DNA of 64,000 nucleotides, from positions 62,001 through 126,000 of the forward strand of contig NZ_UAQZ01000003.1 in the NCBI RefSeq assembly GCF_900446215.1, given 5' to 3'. Each line of letters starts with the position of its first letter. The first letter of the stretch is position 1. Source of the DNA: Burkholderia cenocepacia. Its GTDB lineage: Bacteria; Pseudomonadota; Gammaproteobacteria; Burkholderiales; Burkholderiaceae. The translations under genes and the position numbers were made by a program. Of this stretch, positions 12,951 to 29,626 are shown one piece after another. Under the pieces are notes generated by a model that saw only the letters and a program-made list of their open reading frames with translations, searched no databases and had not been told where the DNA came from.

Positions 12951-13036
12951 GGAGGGGTGCCCGAGTGGCTAAAGGGGGCAGACTGTAAATCTGTTGGCTT
13001 ACGCCTACGTTGGTTCGAATCCAACCTCCTCCACCA
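12951..13036 (+). tRNA. tRNA-Tyr (GTA)
   Basis: 86 bases with encoded CCA and the long variable arm of a class II tRNA; the anticodon loop reads CTGTAAAT. First of three tRNAs co-transcribed with tufA. Confidence 0.96.
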
Positions 13037-13079
13037 AGATATCAGCGCAGTGAGCGGTAAGGAATCGTTAGTGGCCCGT

Positions 13080-13153
13080 GCGGGTGTAGCTCAATGGTAG
13101 AGCAGAAGCCTTCCAAGCTTACGACGAGGGTTCGATTCCCTTCACCCGCTCCA
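13080..13153 (+). tRNA. tRNA-Gly (TCC)
   Basis: 74 bases with encoded CCA. Acceptor GCGGGTG pairs with CACCCGC; the anticodon loop reads CTTCCAA. Confidence 0.96.
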
Positions 13154-13175
13154 GACCGCTAAGTTGAAGCGTAGC

Positions 13176-13250
<75 letters not shown>

Positions 13251-13316
13251 GCAGTAAAAAGTCAGTGTCTTGTTTGCGCGCGGCGCAACCTGTGAAATTC
13301 CTTTTGGGAGTTGAAA

Positions 13317-14507
<1,191 letters not shown>

Positions 14508-14532
14508 GCCAGTTATTCGTTGATCGACAGTT

Positions 14533-14558
14533 TTGGGGCTGGCATCAGCCGGCCCCAA
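14533..14558 (+). terminator. Hairpin between tufA and tRNA-Trp
   Basis: An 11-base-pair GC-rich stem (14533-14543 with 14548-14558, one mismatch or G-T) and loop ATCA. It has no T run, so it may be a weak attenuator or an RNA-processing or protective hairpin at the tufA 3' end. Confidence 0.5.
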
Positions 14559-14566
14559 CATGGTTT

Positions 14567-14642
14567 AGGGGTATAGCTCAACTGGCAGAGCGTCGGTCTC
14601 CAAAACCGAAGGTTGGGGGTTCGATTCCCTCTGCCCCTGCCA
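14567..14642 (+). tRNA. tRNA-Trp (CCA)
   Basis: 76 bases with encoded CCA; the anticodon loop reads CTCCAAAA and acceptor AGGGGTA pairs with TGCCCCT. It precedes secE by 42 bases, the usual bacterial arrangement. Confidence 0.96.
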
Positions 14643-14684
14643 AAAATCGCCACGTGTCCCACGTGGCATTTGTTTTAAGGTGTT

Positions 14685-15065
14685 ATGGCGAATCCATCCG
14701 TCGAAACTGTAAATACCTCCGGCGATAAGCTGATGCTGGCCCTGGGCGTATTGCTGGTGTTGGCCGGATTCGTGGGCTTCTTCTGGCTGGCCAATCAGCA
14801 GTGGTATGTCCGCGGTGCCGCGTTGGCGGTAGGTATCATCGCCGGCGTGGCCGTCGGGCTGATGTCCGCCCCTGGCAAGAGCCTCATCGCGTTTGCCAAG
14901 GATTCGTACAAGGAAGTCCGGAAGGTCGTATGGCCCACCCGCAAGGAAGCAACGCAAACCACACTCGTCGTGTTCGGTTTCGTGCTCGTGATGGCGATTT
15001 TCCTCTGGTTGAGCGACAAATCGATCGAATGGGTGATTTTCTCGGCGATTCTGGGTTGGAAATGA
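14685..15065 (+). CDS. secE: Preprotein translocase subunit SecE
   Basis: 126 residues. Stabilising subunit of the SecYEG channel in the inner membrane. Three hydrophobic segments are visible (about residues 16-36, 42-62 and 92-124), the E. coli-type three-helix form. The conserved amphipathic region before the last helix reads [21 protein letters not shown] single base separates its stop from nusG, so the two are translationally linked. Confidence 0.96.
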   Translation: MANPSVETVNTSGDKLMLALGVLLVLAGFVGFFWLANQQWYVRGAALAVGIIAGVAVGLMSAPGKSLIAFAKDSYKEVRKVVWPTRKEATQTTLVVFGFVLVMAIFLWLSDKSIEWVIFSAILGWK

Positions 15066-15066
15066 T

Positions 15067-15624
15067 ATGAGCGATACTCCGGCATCCCCGAGCGGAAAGC
15101 GTTGGTACGTCGTGCACGCCTACTCCGGTATGGAGAAGAGCGTGCAACGTGCGCTTCAGGAGCGCATCGAACGTGCTGGCATGCAGGACAAATTCGGTCA
15201 GATCCTGGTCCCGACCGAAGAAGTGGTCGAAGTCAAAGGCGGCCACAAGGCAGTGACCGAGCGTCGTTTCTTCCCCGGCTACGTGCTCGTGGAAATGGAA
15301 ATGACGGACGAAACGTGGCACCTCGTGAAGAACACGGCGAAGGTCACCGGTTTCGTCGGCGGTGCGCGTAACCGCCCGACCCCGATTTCCCCGAAGGAAG
15401 TCGAGAAGATCATGTCGCAGATGCAGGAAGGCGTCGAAAAGCCGCGCCCAAAGACCCTGTTCGAAGTCGGCGAGATGGTGCGCGTCAAGGAAGGCCCGTT
15501 CACGGACTTCAACGGCACCGTCGAAGAAGTCAACTACGAAAAATCGCGTGTGCGTGTGTCGGTCACGATTTTTGGCCGATCCACCCCGGTCGAACTCGAA
15601 TTCGGCCAGGTCGAAAAAGTTTGA
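15067..15624 (+). CDS. nusG: Transcription termination/antitermination protein NusG
   Basis: 185 residues. NusG binds the clamp of RNA polymerase, suppresses pausing and links to Rho or to S10 of a trailing ribosome. The N-terminal NGN domain starts [15 protein letters not shown]; the C-terminal KOW domain contains [16 protein letters not shown]. It is paired with secE and lies upstream of rplK, the standard order. Confidence 0.97.
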   Translation: MSDTPASPSGKRWYVVHAYSGMEKSVQRALQERIERAGMQDKFGQILVPTEEVVEVKGGHKAVTERRFFPGYVLVEMEMTDETWHLVKNTAKVTGFVGGARNRPTPISPKEVEKIMSQMQEGVEKPRPKTLFEVGEMVRVKEGPFTDFNGTVEEVNYEKSRVRVSVTIFGRSTPVELEFGQVEKV

Positions 15625-15633
15625 TCCCGATTC

Positions 15634-15657
15634 GGTGGGCAGCCTCGGCTGCCCACC
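15634..15657 (+). terminator. Hairpin between nusG and rplK
   Basis: A perfect 11-base inverted repeat, GGTGGGCAGCC/GGCTGCCCACC, around two bases. There is no T run, so it is more likely a partial attenuator, a processing site or part of the L11-L1 leader (where L1 feeds back in E. coli) than a full terminator. Confidence 0.5.
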
Positions 15658-15765
15658 TTCGCGCTTACGGCCCGCGTCATGGCCGTTGAGGAGCGTCAGT
15701 AGCCAGCGGCGAAAGCGCGTTATCACTCACCGAACGCCTTCTCCGGCGTTCCAATGAGGTTTCAA

Positions 15766-16197
15766 ATGGCAAAGAAGATTATCGGCTTTATCAAGCTGCA
15801 GATCCCTGCAGGTAAAGCCAACCCGTCGCCGCCGGTCGGTCCGGCACTGGGCCAGCGCGGCCTGAACATCATGGAGTTCTGCAAGGCGTTCAACGCGCAG
15901 ACTCAAGGCATGGAGCCGGGTCTGCCGGTGCCGGTGGTCATCACGGCATTCGCTGACAAGAGCTTCACGTTCGTGATGAAGACGCCGCCGGCGACCGTCC
16001 TGATCAAGAAGGCGGCGAAGGTGGACAAGGGCTCGAGCAAGCCGCACACCGACAAGGTCGGTTCGATCACGCGCGCTCAAGCCGAAGAAATCGCGAAGAC
16101 CAAGATGCCGGACCTTACGGCAGCTGATCTGGACGCAGCCGTTCGCACCATCGCTGGTAGCGCACGCTCGATGGGTATCACTGTGGAGGGCGTGTAA
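15766..16197 (+). CDS. rplK: 50S ribosomal protein L11
   Basis: 143 residues from the ATG at 15766 ([20 protein letters not shown]), with GAGGT at 15756-15760; an in-frame ATG at 15754 contains that site and is rejected. L11 forms the GTPase-associated centre with 23S helices 43-44 and is needed for RelA sensing. The Pro-rich N-domain ([19 protein letters not shown]) and C-terminal rRNA-binding domain are intact. It abuts rplA. Confidence 0.98.
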   Translation: MAKKIIGFIKLQIPAGKANPSPPVGPALGQRGLNIMEFCKAFNAQTQGMEPGLPVPVVITAFADKSFTFVMKTPPATVLIKKAAKVDKGSSKPHTDKVGSITRAQAEEIAKTKMPDLTAADLDAAVRTIAGSARSMGITVEGV

Positions 16198-16896
16198 ATG
16201 GCTAAGATCTCCAAGCGCCGTCAGGCATTTGCCGCCAAGGTCGACCGTCAGAAGCTGTACGCGATCGAAGACGCACTGAGCCTCGTGAAGGAATGCGCGA
16301 GCGCGAAGTTCGACGAGTCGATCGACGTCGCAGTCCAGCTCGGCATCGATGCGAAGAAGTCGGACCAGGTCGTTCGTGGTTCGGTCGTTCTGCCGGCAGG
16401 TACGGGCAAGTCGGTTCGCGTTGCCGTGTTCGCGCAAGGCGAAAAGGCCGAGCAGGCTCGTGCAGCAGGCGCGGAAATCGTCGGTATGGAAGACCTGGCT
16501 GAGCAGATCAAGGCTGGCCAGATGGACTTCGACATCGTGATCGCTTCGCCGGACACGATGCGTATCGTCGGTACGCTCGGCCAGATCCTCGGCCCGCGCG
16601 GCCTGATGCCGAACCCGAAGGTCGGTACGGTCACGCCGGACGTCGCCACCGCCGTCAAGAACGCGAAGGCTGGTCAGGTGCAATTCCGTGTCGACAAGGC
16701 CGGTATCATCCACGCGACCATCGGCCGTGCATCGTTCGAGCCGACCGCGCTGCGTTCGAACCTGTCGGCGCTGATCGAAGCGCTGCAGAAGGCAAAGCCG
16801 GCAACGAGCAAGGGCGTGTACCTGCGCAAGATCGCACTGTCGAGCACGATGGGCGTCGGCGTGCGTGTCGACCAGGCTACGCTGGCAGCACAGTAA
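16198..16896 (+). CDS. rplA: 50S ribosomal protein L1
   Basis: 232 residues; the ATG follows the rplK stop with no spacer, so translation is coupled. L1 forms the mobile stalk at the E site and is the classic translational repressor of the L11 operon. Typical segments are [10 protein letters not shown] and [15 protein letters not shown]. Confidence 0.98.
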   Translation: MAKISKRRQAFAAKVDRQKLYAIEDALSLVKECASAKFDESIDVAVQLGIDAKKSDQVVRGSVVLPAGTGKSVRVAVFAQGEKAEQARAAGAEIVGMEDLAEQIKAGQMDFDIVIASPDTMRIVGTLGQILGPRGLMPNPKVGTVTPDVATAVKNAKAGQVQFRVDKAGIIHATIGRASFEPTALRSNLSALIEALQKAKPATSKGVYLRKIALSSTMGVGVRVDQATLAAQ

Positions 16897-16906
16897 GCAA
16901 GTATTC

Positions 16907-16932
16907 GGGCCGTTTCGTTCGCGAAGCGGCCC
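16907..16932 (+). terminator. Hairpin after rplA
   Basis: An 11-base-pair stem GGGCCGTTTCG/CGAAGCGGCCC (one G-T) with a TTCG loop, 10 bases after the rplA stop and lacking a T tract. Probably an mRNA 3'-end or processing structure between the L11-L1 and L10-L12 cistrons. Confidence 0.5.
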
Positions 16933-16939
16933 ACATGGG

Positions 16940-17150
16940 CTTTGGGCGGTTGTTCGTGCAGCAGGGCGGACAACCGGTTATCAAAGACCGTTGGTGGGGC
17001 GCAGCAGTCGGGTGATCCCCTTAATTCAAGCCAACGCAGATGGCGAACCCGAAAAAGTTTTGCAGTGGTGAAGCCGCAGGCCGCGAAGCGATTCGCGGCG
17101 TGAGGTGGAAATACTCCTAACGAGGTCGGACGCCGTTGTTGAACGAGGTA
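16940..17150 (+). promoter_or_regulatory. Probable L10 leader (ribosomal protein autoregulation)
   Basis: The roughly 300-base untranslated stretch before rplJ has segments resembling the known L10 leader fold, such as GACCGTTGGTGGGG and CCAACGCAGATGGCGAACCC, which can pair (GTTGG with CCAAC). In other bacteria the L10-L12 complex binds this element to repress its own translation. The exact limits are estimated. Confidence 0.55.
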
Positions 17151-17205
17151 CGTGAGGTTTCGGCCATGCCGGCCATGCCGAACGTATCGTTTCTGGAGGC
17201 TAACC

Positions 17206-17703
17206 GTGCCGCTTAATAGAGAAGACAAGCAAGCCGTCGTCGCTGAGGTTTCCGCGCAAGTCGCGAAGGCCCAGACCGTTGTGCTGGCTGAGTATCGTGG
17301 AATTGCGGTTGGCGATCTGACCAAGCTGCGCGCGCAAGCGCGTGAGCAAAAGGTTTACCTGCGCGTGTTGAAGAACACGCTGGCGCGTCGCGCCGTCGAA
17401 GGTACGCCGTTTGCTCCGCTGGCAGAGCAGATGACTGGTCCGTTGATCTACGGCATCTCGGAAGATGCAATTGCTGCTGCTAAGGTCGTCAACGACTTCA
17501 GCAAGAGCAATGACAAGTTGGTCATCAAGGCTGGTTCGTTCGATGGCAAGGTGATGGACAAGGCTGGCGTGCAAGCGCTGGCAAGCATCCCGAGCCGCGA
17601 AGAACTGCTCTCGAAGCTGCTGTTCGTTATGCAAGCGCCTGTTTCGGGCTTCGCGCGTGCTCTGGCCGCGCTGGCCGAGAAGAAGCAAGCGGAAGCTGCA
17701 TAA
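17206..17703 (+). CDS. rplJ: 50S ribosomal protein L10
   Basis: 165 residues from a GTG start at 17206 (protein [15 protein letters not shown]), with GGAGG at 17195-17199. The frame is open upstream to 17152 but that part is leader. L10 anchors L7/L12 dimers to the ribosomal stalk base; the C-terminal helix that carries them is rich in Ala and Lys ([17 protein letters not shown]). Confidence 0.97.
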
Positions 17704-17766
17704 GCGAACGTGCATCAGCGTTACTGATCGCTGGCTGTATCCGAATTCAATTTAGGAGTATTTCAA

Positions 17767-18141
17767 ATGGCAATCGCAAAAGAAGACATCCTGGCAGCAG
17801 TCGAAGGGATGACCGTTCTGGAACTGAACGAACTGGTCAAGGCGTTCGAAGAGAAGTTTGGCGTGTCGGCAGCTGCAGTGGCAGTCGCTGGCCCGGCAGG
17901 CGGCGGCGCTGCTGCTGCTGCAGAAGAGAAGACCGAATTCACGGTCGTCCTGGCTGAAGCCGGCGCCAACAAGGTTTCGGTCATCAAGGCCGTTCGCGAA
18001 CTGACGGGCCTGGGCCTGAAGGAAGCGAAGGACCTGGTTGACGGTGCACCGAAGCCCATCAAGGAAGGCGTCGACAAGGCTGCTGCTGAAGAAGCCAAGA
18101 AGAAGCTGGAAGAAGCTGGCGCGAAGGTCGAAGTCAAGTAA
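17767..18141 (+). CDS. rplL: 50S ribosomal protein L7/L12
   Basis: 124 residues, acidic. N-terminal dimerisation helices ([20 protein letters not shown]), an Ala/Gly hinge ([14 protein letters not shown]) and a C-terminal domain ([20 protein letters not shown]) that recruits translation factors. Present in several copies per ribosome. A hairpin attenuator separates it from rpoB. Confidence 0.98.
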   Translation: MAIAKEDILAAVEGMTVLELNELVKAFEEKFGVSAAAVAVAGPAGGGAAAAAEEKTEFTVVLAEAGANKVSVIKAVRELTGLGLKEAKDLVDGAPKPIKEGVDKAAAEEAKKKLEEAGAKVEVK

Positions 18142-18161
18142 GTTTCGGCGCGCTGTGCGAA

Positions 18162-18192
18162 GGCTGGCGGTATTTTCACCGCCGGCCTTTTT
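18162..18192 (+). terminator. rplL-rpoB attenuator
   Basis: A 10-base-pair stem (18162-18171 with 18178-18187, one G-T) followed by T5, in the 381-base gap before rpoB. Because rpoB has no obvious strong promoter of its own here, it is best read as a partial terminator that lowers rpoBC output relative to the stalk proteins, as in E. coli. Confidence 0.7.
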
Positions 18193-18260
18193 GTGCTTTG
18201 TGGGGACGTTATTCTGGCACTCATTCGGGAGCCCGAATAATCGGCCCCAGAAGCCAAAGA

Positions 18261-18304
18261 AAACCGCCTGATCGTTGTGATGAATCACGCACGATTGGCG
18301 GTTC
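18261..18304 (+). other. Probable processing hairpin in the rplL-rpoB gap
   Basis: An imperfect long stem begins AAACCGCC and ends GGCGGTT, closing a roughly 44-base stem-loop. The same gap in E. coli carries an RNase III site. The remainder of the gap up to 18522 shows nothing else clear. Confidence 0.4.
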
Positions 18305-18522
18305 TCTTTGTCTTCTGAAGCGACTGCAGAAGGCAAGTTTGGTCGGGTAGCGGGCAACACAGGCATCCGCTGCCGTCAGCCAGCGGTTGGTAGCGGCCAA
18401 CCACCAAGCTTCTCGGCTCGTTCAAGCCGTCGAACGGCCATCGGGTCTCAGTCGGTGAACACTCGGGTTTGAAACGTCCAGGTATTCCGCCTCGATAGCA
18501 CCCGCCGTGATTCGGAGATCGT

Positions 18523-22629
<4,107 letters not shown>

Positions 22630-22650
22630 TCGGACTACGGAGAGAAAGCA

Positions 22651-25600
22651 ATGAAAGCTCTGCTCGATCTATTCAAGCAAGTCCAACAGGAAGAAGTTTT
22701 CGACGCGATCAAGATCGGTCTGGCCTCGCCCGACAAGATCCGTTCGTGGTCGTTCGGCGAAGTGAAGAAGCCGGAGACCATCAACTACCGTACGTTCAAG
22801 CCGGAACGCGATGGTCTGTTCTGCGCGAAGATCTTCGGGCCGATCAAGGACTACGAGTGCCTGTGCGGCAAGTACAAGCGCCTGAAGCACCGCGGCGTGA
22901 TCTGCGAGAAGTGCGGCGTCGAAGTGACGCTGGCGAAGGTGCGTCGCGAACGGATGGGCCACATCGAGCTGGCCTCGCCGGTCGCGCACATCTGGTTCCT
23001 GAAGTCGCTGCCGTCGCGTCTGGGCATGGTGCTCGACATGACGCTGCGCGACATCGAACGCGTGCTGTACTTCGAAGCGTACGTGGTGATCGAACCGGGC
23101 ATGACGCCGCTGAAGGCGCGGCAGATCATGACCGAGGAGGATTACTACAACAAGGTCGAGGAATACGGCGACGAATTCCGTGCCGAAATGGGCGCGGAAG
23201 GCGTGCGTGAACTGCTGCGCGCGATCAACATCGACGAGCAGGTCGAGACGCTGCGCACCGAGCTGAAGAACACGGGCTCGGAAGCGAAGATCAAGAAGTA
23301 CGCGAAGCGCCTGAAGGTCCTCGAGGCATTCCAGCGTTCGGGCATCAAGCCCGAGTGGATGATCCTCGAAGTGCTGCCGGTGCTGCCGCCGGAACTGCGT
23401 CCGCTCGTGCCGCTCGATGGCGGCCGTTTCGCGACGTCGGACCTGAACGACCTGTATCGCCGCGTGATCAACCGTAACAACCGGTTGAAGCGTCTGCTCG
23501 AGCTGAAGGCGCCTGAAATCATCGTCCGCAACGAAAAGCGGATGCTGCAGGAAGCCGTCGACTCGCTGCTCGACAACGGTCGTCGCGGCAAGGCGATGAC
23601 GGGCGCGAACAAGCGCCCGCTGAAGTCGCTCGCCGACATGATCAAGGGCAAGGGCGGTCGTTTCCGTCAGAACCTGCTGGGCAAGCGCGTCGACTACTCG
23701 GGCCGTTCGGTCATCGTGGTCGGCCCGACGCTGAAGCTGCACCAGTGCGGCCTGCCGAAGCTGATGGCGCTCGAGCTGTTCAAGCCGTTCATCTTCAACA
23801 AGCTGGAAGTGATGGGGGTAGCTACGACCATCAAGGCTGCGAAGAAGGAGGTCGAGAACCAGACGCCGGTGGTGTGGGACATCCTCGAAGAGGTGATCCG
23901 CGAGCACCCGGTGATGCTGAACCGTGCGCCGACGCTGCACCGTCTCGGTATCCAGGCGTTCGAGCCGGTGCTGATCGAAGGCAAGGCAATCCAGCTGCAC
24001 CCGCTCGTCTGCGCGGCGTTCAACGCCGACTTCGACGGTGACCAGATGGCCGTTCACGTGCCGCTGTCGCTCGAAGCGCAGATGGAAGCGCGCACGCTGA
24101 TGCTCGCGTCGAACAACGTGCTGTTCCCGGCCAACGGCGATCCGTCGATCGTGCCGTCGCAGGATATCGTGCTGGGTCTGTACTACGCGACCCGCGAAGC
24201 GATCAACGGCAAGGGCGAAGGCCTGTCGTTCACGGGCGTGTCGGAAGTCATCCGCGCGTACGAGAACAAGGAAGTCGAGCTGGCCTCGCGCGTCAACGTG
24301 CGGATCACCGAAATGGTCCGCAACGAGGACACGTCGGAAGGCGCGCCGGAATTCGTGCCGAAGATCACGCTGTACGCGACGACCGTCGGCCGCGCGATCC
24401 TGTCGGAGATCCTGCCGCACGGCCTGCCGTTCTCGGTGCTGAACAAGCCGCTGAAGAAGAAGGAAATCTCGCGCCTGATCAACACGGCATTCCGCAAGTG
24501 CGGTCTGCGCGCGACGGTGGTGTTCGCCGACCAGCTGATGCAGTCGGGTTTCCGTCTCGCAACGCGTGCCGGCATCTCGATCTGCGTGGACGACATGCTC
24601 GTGCCGCCGCAGAAGGAAACGATCGTCGGCGACGCCGCGAAGAAGGTGAAGGAGTACGACCGCCAGTACATGTCGGGTCTCGTCACCGCGCAGGAACGCT
24701 ACAACAACGTGGTCGACATCTGGTCGGCGACGTCGGAAGCGGTCGGCAAGGCGATGATGGAGCAGCTGTCGACGGAGCCGGTGATCGATCGCGACGGCAA
24801 CGAGACGCGCCAGGAGTCGTTCAACTCGATCTACATGATGGCCGACTCGGGCGCCCGGGGTTCGGCGGTTCAGATTCGTCAGCTGGCTGGTATGCGAGGC
24901 CTGATGGCGAAGCCGGACGGCTCGATTATCGAGACGCCGATTACCGCGAACTTCCGCGAAGGTCTGAACGTGTTGCAGTACTTCATCTCGACCCACGGTG
25001 CACGTAAGGGTCTGGCTGATACGGCACTGAAGACCGCGAACTCGGGTTACCTGACGCGTCGTCTCGTCGACGTCACGCAGGATCTGGTCGTGGTGGAAGA
25101 CGATTGCGGCACGTCGAACGGCGTGGCGATGAAGGCGCTGGTCGAAGGCGGTGAAGTCGTCGAAGCGCTGCGCGACCGTATCCTCGGCCGCGTCGCGGTC
25201 GCGGACGTCGTGAATCCGGAAACGCAGGAAACGCTGTACGAATCGGGCACGCTGCTCGACGAAACGGCGGTCGAGGAAATCGAACGCCTCGGCATCGACG
25301 AAGTGCGCGTGCGCACGCCGCTGACCTGCGAAACGCGTTACGGCCTGTGCGCAGCCTGCTACGGCCGCGACCTCGGCCGCGGCTCGCTCGTGAACGTCGG
25401 CGAAGCAGTCGGCGTGATCGCGGCGCAGTCGATCGGTGAACCGGGCACGCAGCTGACGATGCGTACGTTCCACATCGGTGGTGCGGCATCGCGTGCGGCA
25501 GTGGCTTCGTCGGTCGAAGCGAAGAGCAACGGTATCGTCCGCTTCACGGCGACGATGCGCTACGTCACGAACGCGAAGGGCGAGCAGATCGTCATTTCCC

Positions 25601-26892
25601 GTTCGGGCGAAGCGATGATCACCGACGACTTCGGTCGCGAGCGCGAGCGTCACAAAGTGCCGTACGGCGCGACGCTGCTGCAGCTCGACGGCGCGACCAT
25701 CAAGGCCGGCACGCAGCTCGCCACGTGGGATCCGCTGACGCGCCCGATCATCACCGAGTACGGTGGTACGGTGAAGTTCGAGAACGTCGAGGAAGGCGTG
25801 ACCGTCGCGAAGCAGATCGACGACGTGACCGGCCTGTCGACGCTGGTCGTGATCGACGTGAAGCGCCGCGGTTCGCAGGCTTCGAAGAGCGTGCGTCCGC
25901 AGGTGAAGCTGCTCGACGCGAACGGCGAGGAAGTGAAGATTCCGGGCACGGAGCACGCAGTGCAGATCGGCTTCCAGGTCGGCGCACTGATCACCGTGAA
26001 GGATGGTCAGCAGGTGCAGGTCGGTGAAGTGCTCGCACGTATCCCGACGGAAGCGCAGAAGACGCGTGACATTACCGGCGGTCTGCCGCGGGTGGCGGAA
26101 CTGTTCGAAGCGCGTTCGCCGAAGGATGCCGGCATTCTCGCGGAAGTCACCGGTACGACGTCGTTCGGCAAGGACACGAAGGGCAAGCAGCGTCTCGTCA
26201 TCACGGACCTCGAGGGCAACCAGCACGAGTTCCTGATCGCGAAGGAAAAGCAGGTTCTGGTTCACGATGCACAGGTCGTCAACAAGGGCGAAATGATCGT
26301 GGACGGTCCGGCCGATCCGCACGACATCCTGCGTCTGCAGGGTATCGAGGCGCTGTCGCGCTACATCGTCGACGAAGTGCAGGACGTGTACCGCCTGCAG
26401 GGCGTGAAGATCAACGACAAGCACATCGAGGTGATCGTTCGCCAGATGCTGCGTCGTGTGCAGATCACCGACAACGGTGATACGCGCTTCATCCCGGGTG
26501 AACAGGTCGAACGTTCCGACATGCTGGACGAGAACGATCGCATGATCGCCGAGGGCAAGCGCCCGGCTTCGTACGACAACGTGCTGCTCGGTATCACGAA
26601 GGCATCGCTGTCGACCGACTCGTTCATCTCCGCGGCATCGTTCCAGGAAACGACCCGCGTGCTGACCGAAGCGGCGATCATGGGCAAGCGCGACGATCTG
26701 CGCGGCCTGAAGGAAAACGTGATCGTCGGCCGTCTGATTCCGGCCGGTACGGGGCTCGCGTTCCACAAGGCACGCAAGGCGAAGGAATCGTCGGATCGCG
26801 AGCGTTTCGACCAGATCGCAGCGGAAGAGGCATTCGACTTCGGCACGCCGAGCGCGCCGGCGGAAGAGCCGCAACACCCGGCAGCCGAGTAA
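22651..26892 (+). CDS. rpoC: RNA polymerase subunit beta'
   Basis: 1413 residues. The N-terminal zinc finger is CLCG...CEKCG. The catalytic NADFDGD sits at residues 458-464, placing the three Mg-binding aspartates at 460, 462 and 464 as in E. coli. The second zinc site ([13 protein letters not shown]) and the trigger-loop region ([11 protein letters not shown]) are intact. A strong terminator follows, ending the rplKAJL-rpoBC unit. Confidence 0.99.
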   Translation: MKALLDLFKQVQQEEVFDAIKIGLASPDKIRSWSFGEVKKPETINYRTFKPERDGLFCAKIFGPIKDYECLCGKYKRLKHRGVICEKCGVEVTLAKVRRERMGHIELASPVAHIWFLKSLPSRLGMVLDMTLRDIERVLYFEAYVVIEPGMTPLKARQIMTEEDYYNKVEEYGDEFRAEMGAEGVRELLRAINIDEQVETLRTELKNTGSEAKIKKYAKRLKVLEAFQRSGIKPEWMILEVLPVLPPELRPLVPLDGGRFATSDLNDLYRRVINRNNRLKRLLELKAPEIIVRNEKRMLQEAVDSLLDNGRRGKAMTGANKRPLKSLADMIKGKGGRFRQNLLGKRVDYSGRSVIVVGPTLKLHQCGLPKLMALELFKPFIFNKLEVMGVATTIKAAKKEVENQTPVVWDILEEVIREHPVMLNRAPTLHRLGIQAFEPVLIEGKAIQLHPLVCAAFNADFDGDQMAVHVPLSLEAQMEARTLMLASNNVLFPANGDPSIVPSQDIVLGLYYATREAINGKGEGLSFTGVSEVIRAYENKEVELASRVNVRITEMVRNEDTSEGAPEFVPKITLYATTVGRAILSEILPHGLPFSVLNKPLKKKEISRLINTAFRKCGLRATVVFADQLMQSGFRLATRAGISICVDDMLVPPQKETIVGDAAKKVKEYDRQYMSGLVTAQERYNNVVDIWSATSEAVGKAMMEQLSTEPVIDRDGNETRQESFNSIYMMADSGARGSAVQIRQLAGMRGLMAKPDGSIIETPITANFREGLNVLQYFISTHGARKGLADTALKTANSGYLTRRLVDVTQDLVVVEDDCGTSNGVAMKALVEGGEVVEALRDRILGRVAVADVVNPETQETLYESGTLLDETAVEEIERLGIDEVRVRTPLTCETRYGLCAACYGRDLGRGSLVNVGEAVGVIAAQSIGEPGTQLTMRTFHIGGAASRAAVASSVEAKSNGIVRFTATMRYVTNAKGEQIVISRSGEAMITDDFGRERERHKVPYGATLLQLDGATIKAGTQLATWDPLTRPIITEYGGTVKFENVEEGVTVAKQIDDVTGLSTLVVIDVKRRGSQASKSVRPQVKLLDANGEEVKIPGTEHAVQIGFQVGALITVKDGQQVQVGEVLARIPTEAQKTRDITGGLPRVAELFEARSPKDAGILAEVTGTTSFGKDTKGKQRLVITDLEGNQHEFLIAKEKQVLVHDAQVVNKGEMIVDGPADPHDILRLQGIEALSRYIVDEVQDVYRLQGVKINDKHIEVIVRQMLRRVQITDNGDTRFIPGEQVERSDMLDENDRMIAEGKRPASYDNVLLGITKASLSTDSFISAASFQETTRVLTEAAIMGKRDDLRGLKENVIVGRLIPAGTGLAFHKARKAKESSDRERFDQIAAEEAFDFGTPSAPAEEPQHPAAE

Positions 26893-26940
26893 GCGCGGGG
26901 CGGCGCAAGCCGCGTTGCCTTGCTATCATCGCTGTCACCG

Positions 26941-26972
26941 AAACCGCCCGGTTCTGCCGGGCGGTTTTTTTT
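26941..26972 (+). terminator. Terminator of the rpoBC unit
   Basis: An 11-base-pair stem (26941-26951 with 26957-26967), loop of five and a T run. It lies 49 bases after rpoC and separates it from recQ. Confidence 0.92.
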
Positions 26973-27171
26973 CATCCTTCGTTCACGCGCATCACGTGCC
27001 TGCGCAGCGCCGCGGCACATGCCCGGCGATCGCGTCCGATCCGGCCGCGGCAGGCCCGTGATGCACGCGAACGAACCCTGACCGAACGGCCAACATCGCG
27101 CGATTCGCCACGCGTCGCGCGAGCGGGTTGTTAAAATTGCGGTCATCGCTTAGCCGTCCCAGTTCTCATTC

Positions 27172-29019
27172 ATGTCCCGCGCCCTCGAAATACTCGACGA
27201 AGTCTTTGGTTATTCCGCCTTTCGCGGCCAGCAGGGCGAGATCGTCGAGCACGTCGCCGGCGGCGGCGATTGCCTCGTGCTGATGCCGACCGGCGGCGGC
27301 AAGTCGCTGTGCTACCAGATTCCCGCGCTGCTGCGCCGCGAGGCCGGGCAGGGCGCCGGCATCGTCGTGTCGCCGCTGATCGCGCTGATGCAGGACCAGG
27401 TCGCCGCGTTGAGCGAAGTCGGCGTGCGCGCGGCCTACCTGAATTCGACGCTGTCGGGCGCCGAGGCCGCGGCCACCGAGCGCGCGCTGCGCGAAGGCGA
27501 AATCGACCTGCTGTACGTCGCGCCGGAGCGCTTGATGACGGGGCGCTTCCTCGAGCTGCTCGAGCGCGCGAAGATCGGCCTGTTCGCAATCGACGAAGCG
27601 CACTGCGTGTCGCAATGGGGGCACGATTTCCGCCCGGAATACATCCAGCTGTCGGTGCTGCACGAGCGCTTCCCGTCCGTGCCGCGCATCGCGCTGACCG
27701 CCACGGCCGATGCGATCACGCGCGACGAGATCATCCATCGTCTCGCGCTCGACGACGTGCGCGTGTTCGTGTCGAGCTTCGACCGTCCGAACATCCGTTA
27801 CCGGATCGTCGAAAAGGACAACGCGCGCGCGCAGCTGCTCGACTTCATCCGCGCCGAGCACACGAATGCCGACGGCACGACCGATGCGGGTGTCGTCTAT
27901 TGCCTGTCGCGCCGCAAGGTCGAGGAAACGGCTGAATGGCTGAAGGCGCAGGGCGTGCGCGCGCTGCCGTATCACGCGGGGATGGAATTCGAGGTGCGGC
28001 AGAAGCACCAGGAAATGTTCCAGCGCGAGGAAGGCATCGTGATGTGCGCGACGATCGCGTTCGGCATGGGCATCGACAAGCCCGACGTGCGCTTCGTCGC
28101 GCACCTCGATTTGCCGAAGAGCGTCGAAGGCTATTACCAGGAAACCGGCCGCGCCGGCCGCGACGGGATGCCCGCGAACGCGTGGATGGCGTATGGGCTG
28201 GGCGACGTCGTCCAGCAACGCAAGATGATCGACGAGTCCGATGCGGACGACGCACACAAGCGCGTGCAGACGTCGAAGCTCGATGCGCTGCTCGGGTTGT
28301 GCGAGACGATCTCGTGCCGCCGCGTGCGGCTGCTGAATTACTTCGGCGAGGCGAGCCAGCCGTGCGGCAACTGCGACACGTGCCTCGAGCCGCCCGCGTC
28401 GTGGGATGCGACGCGCGAGGCGCAGATGGCGCTGTCGTGCGTGTTCCGCGCGCAGCGCGCGAGCGGCTTCAATTTCGGCTCGAGCCACCTGATCGAGATC
28501 CTGCGCGGCGGGCGTACCGAAAAGGTGTTGCAGCGCGGCCACGACCAGCTCAGCACGTTCGGCATCGGCGCGGCGCTGTCCGAGCCCGAGTGGCGCGCGA
28601 TTTTCCGGCAGCTCGTCGCGTACGGCTACCTGGCGGTCGACCATGGCGGCTTCGGCGCGCTGATGCTGACCGAGGCCGCGAAGCCCGTGCTGAAGAACGA
28701 GGAAAAAGTCACGCTGCGCCGCTACGTGAAGCCGCAGCGCACCCGCCAGTCGTCGAGCCGCAGCGGCACGCGCGTCGACCCGACGGCCGGCATGGGCGCC
28801 CGCGAGCGTGCGCGGTGGGACGCGCTGCGCGCATGGCGCGCGGAAACCGCGAAGACGGACGGCGTGCCGGCCTACGTGATCTTCCACGACGCGACGCTCG
28901 CCGAAATCGCACGCAACGCGCCGGAGACGATCGACGACCTGCGCCACATTCCCGGCATGGGCGTGCGCAAGCTCGAGCGCTTCGGCGACGAGATCATCGA
29001 CGTCGTCGAATCGGCCTGA
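27172..29019 (+). CDS. recQ: ATP-dependent DNA helicase RecQ
   Basis: 615 residues. 3'-5' helicase of the RecF recombination pathway. Walker A is PTGGGKS with Lys44; motif II is [17 protein letters not shown]; motif VI is [10 protein letters not shown]. The RecQ-C zinc site shows as [11 protein letters not shown]...CGNCDTC, followed by a winged helix and an HRDC domain at about 535-615 ([12 protein letters not shown] ... [13 protein letters not shown]). It stands alone, in the same direction, between the rpoC terminator and the rpsL promoter. Confidence 0.97.
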   Translation: MSRALEILDEVFGYSAFRGQQGEIVEHVAGGGDCLVLMPTGGGKSLCYQIPALLRREAGQGAGIVVSPLIALMQDQVAALSEVGVRAAYLNSTLSGAEAAATERALREGEIDLLYVAPERLMTGRFLELLERAKIGLFAIDEAHCVSQWGHDFRPEYIQLSVLHERFPSVPRIALTATADAITRDEIIHRLALDDVRVFVSSFDRPNIRYRIVEKDNARAQLLDFIRAEHTNADGTTDAGVVYCLSRRKVEETAEWLKAQGVRALPYHAGMEFEVRQKHQEMFQREEGIVMCATIAFGMGIDKPDVRFVAHLDLPKSVEGYYQETGRAGRDGMPANAWMAYGLGDVVQQRKMIDESDADDAHKRVQTSKLDALLGLCETISCRRVRLLNYFGEASQPCGNCDTCLEPPASWDATREAQMALSCVFRAQRASGFNFGSSHLIEILRGGRTEKVLQRGHDQLSTFGIGAALSEPEWRAIFRQLVAYGYLAVDHGGFGALMLTEAAKPVLKNEEKVTLRRYVKPQRTRQSSSRSGTRVDPTAGMGARERARWDALRAWRAETAKTDGVPAYVIFHDATLAEIARNAPETIDDLRHIPGMGVRKLERFGDEIIDVVESA

Positions 29020-29077
29020 CACAGCGTTCCGACCCCTCACGTAAACCGCGCGATCGGCCGGCAGATCACGCAAGCCG

Positions 29078-29107
29078 TTGACTTAGTTGGCATTTCCGGA
29101 ATATCAT
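29078..29107 (+). promoter_or_regulatory. Promoter of the rpsL-rpsG-fusA-tufB (str) operon
   Basis: -35 TTGACT (29078-29083), 18-base spacer, -10 TATCAT (29102-29107). It gives a leader of about 130 bases before rpsL. No recQ terminator was found upstream, so read-through is possible. Confidence 0.7.
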
Positions 29108-29245
29108 GCTGGGTTCCGGTATTCGGTGGGCCGAGTCGCGTTCAATAGTTCGCGCCCGATTCGCCGGTTCGGAAGTCAACTGTGCGTCGATTCTCGCTTT
29201 GCCCGAAATCGGCGTGCAGATTTTGTTCAATTTCAGGAATAAACA

Positions 29246-29626
29246 ATGCCAACCATCAACCAACTGGTTCGCAAAGGCCGTCAGTCGGAAACGACGAAGA
29301 GCAAGAGCCCGGCCCTGCAGGACTGCCCCCAGCGTCGCGGCGTGTGCACCCGTGTGTACACGACGACGCCGAAGAAGCCGAACTCGGCACTCCGTAAGGT
29401 CGCCAAGGTTCGTCTGACGAACGGCTTCGAAGTGATTTCGTACATCGGCGGTGAAGGCCACAACCTGCAGGAACACTCGGTTGTGCTGATCCGCGGCGGC
29501 CGTGTGAAGGACTTGCCGGGTGTGCGTTACCACATGGTTCGCGGCTCGCTGGATACCCAGGGCGTCAAGGACCGTAAGCAAGCGCGCTCGAAGTACGGCG
29601 CGAAGCGTGCAAAGGCTGCCAAGTAA
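29246..29626 (+). CDS. rpsL: 30S ribosomal protein S12
   Basis: 126 residues. S12 lies at the decoding centre and affects fidelity. The streptomycin-related lysines are wild type: TPKKPNSA (K43 region) and [11 protein letters not shown] (K88 region). AGGAATAAACA precedes the start. First gene of the str operon. Confidence 0.98.
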
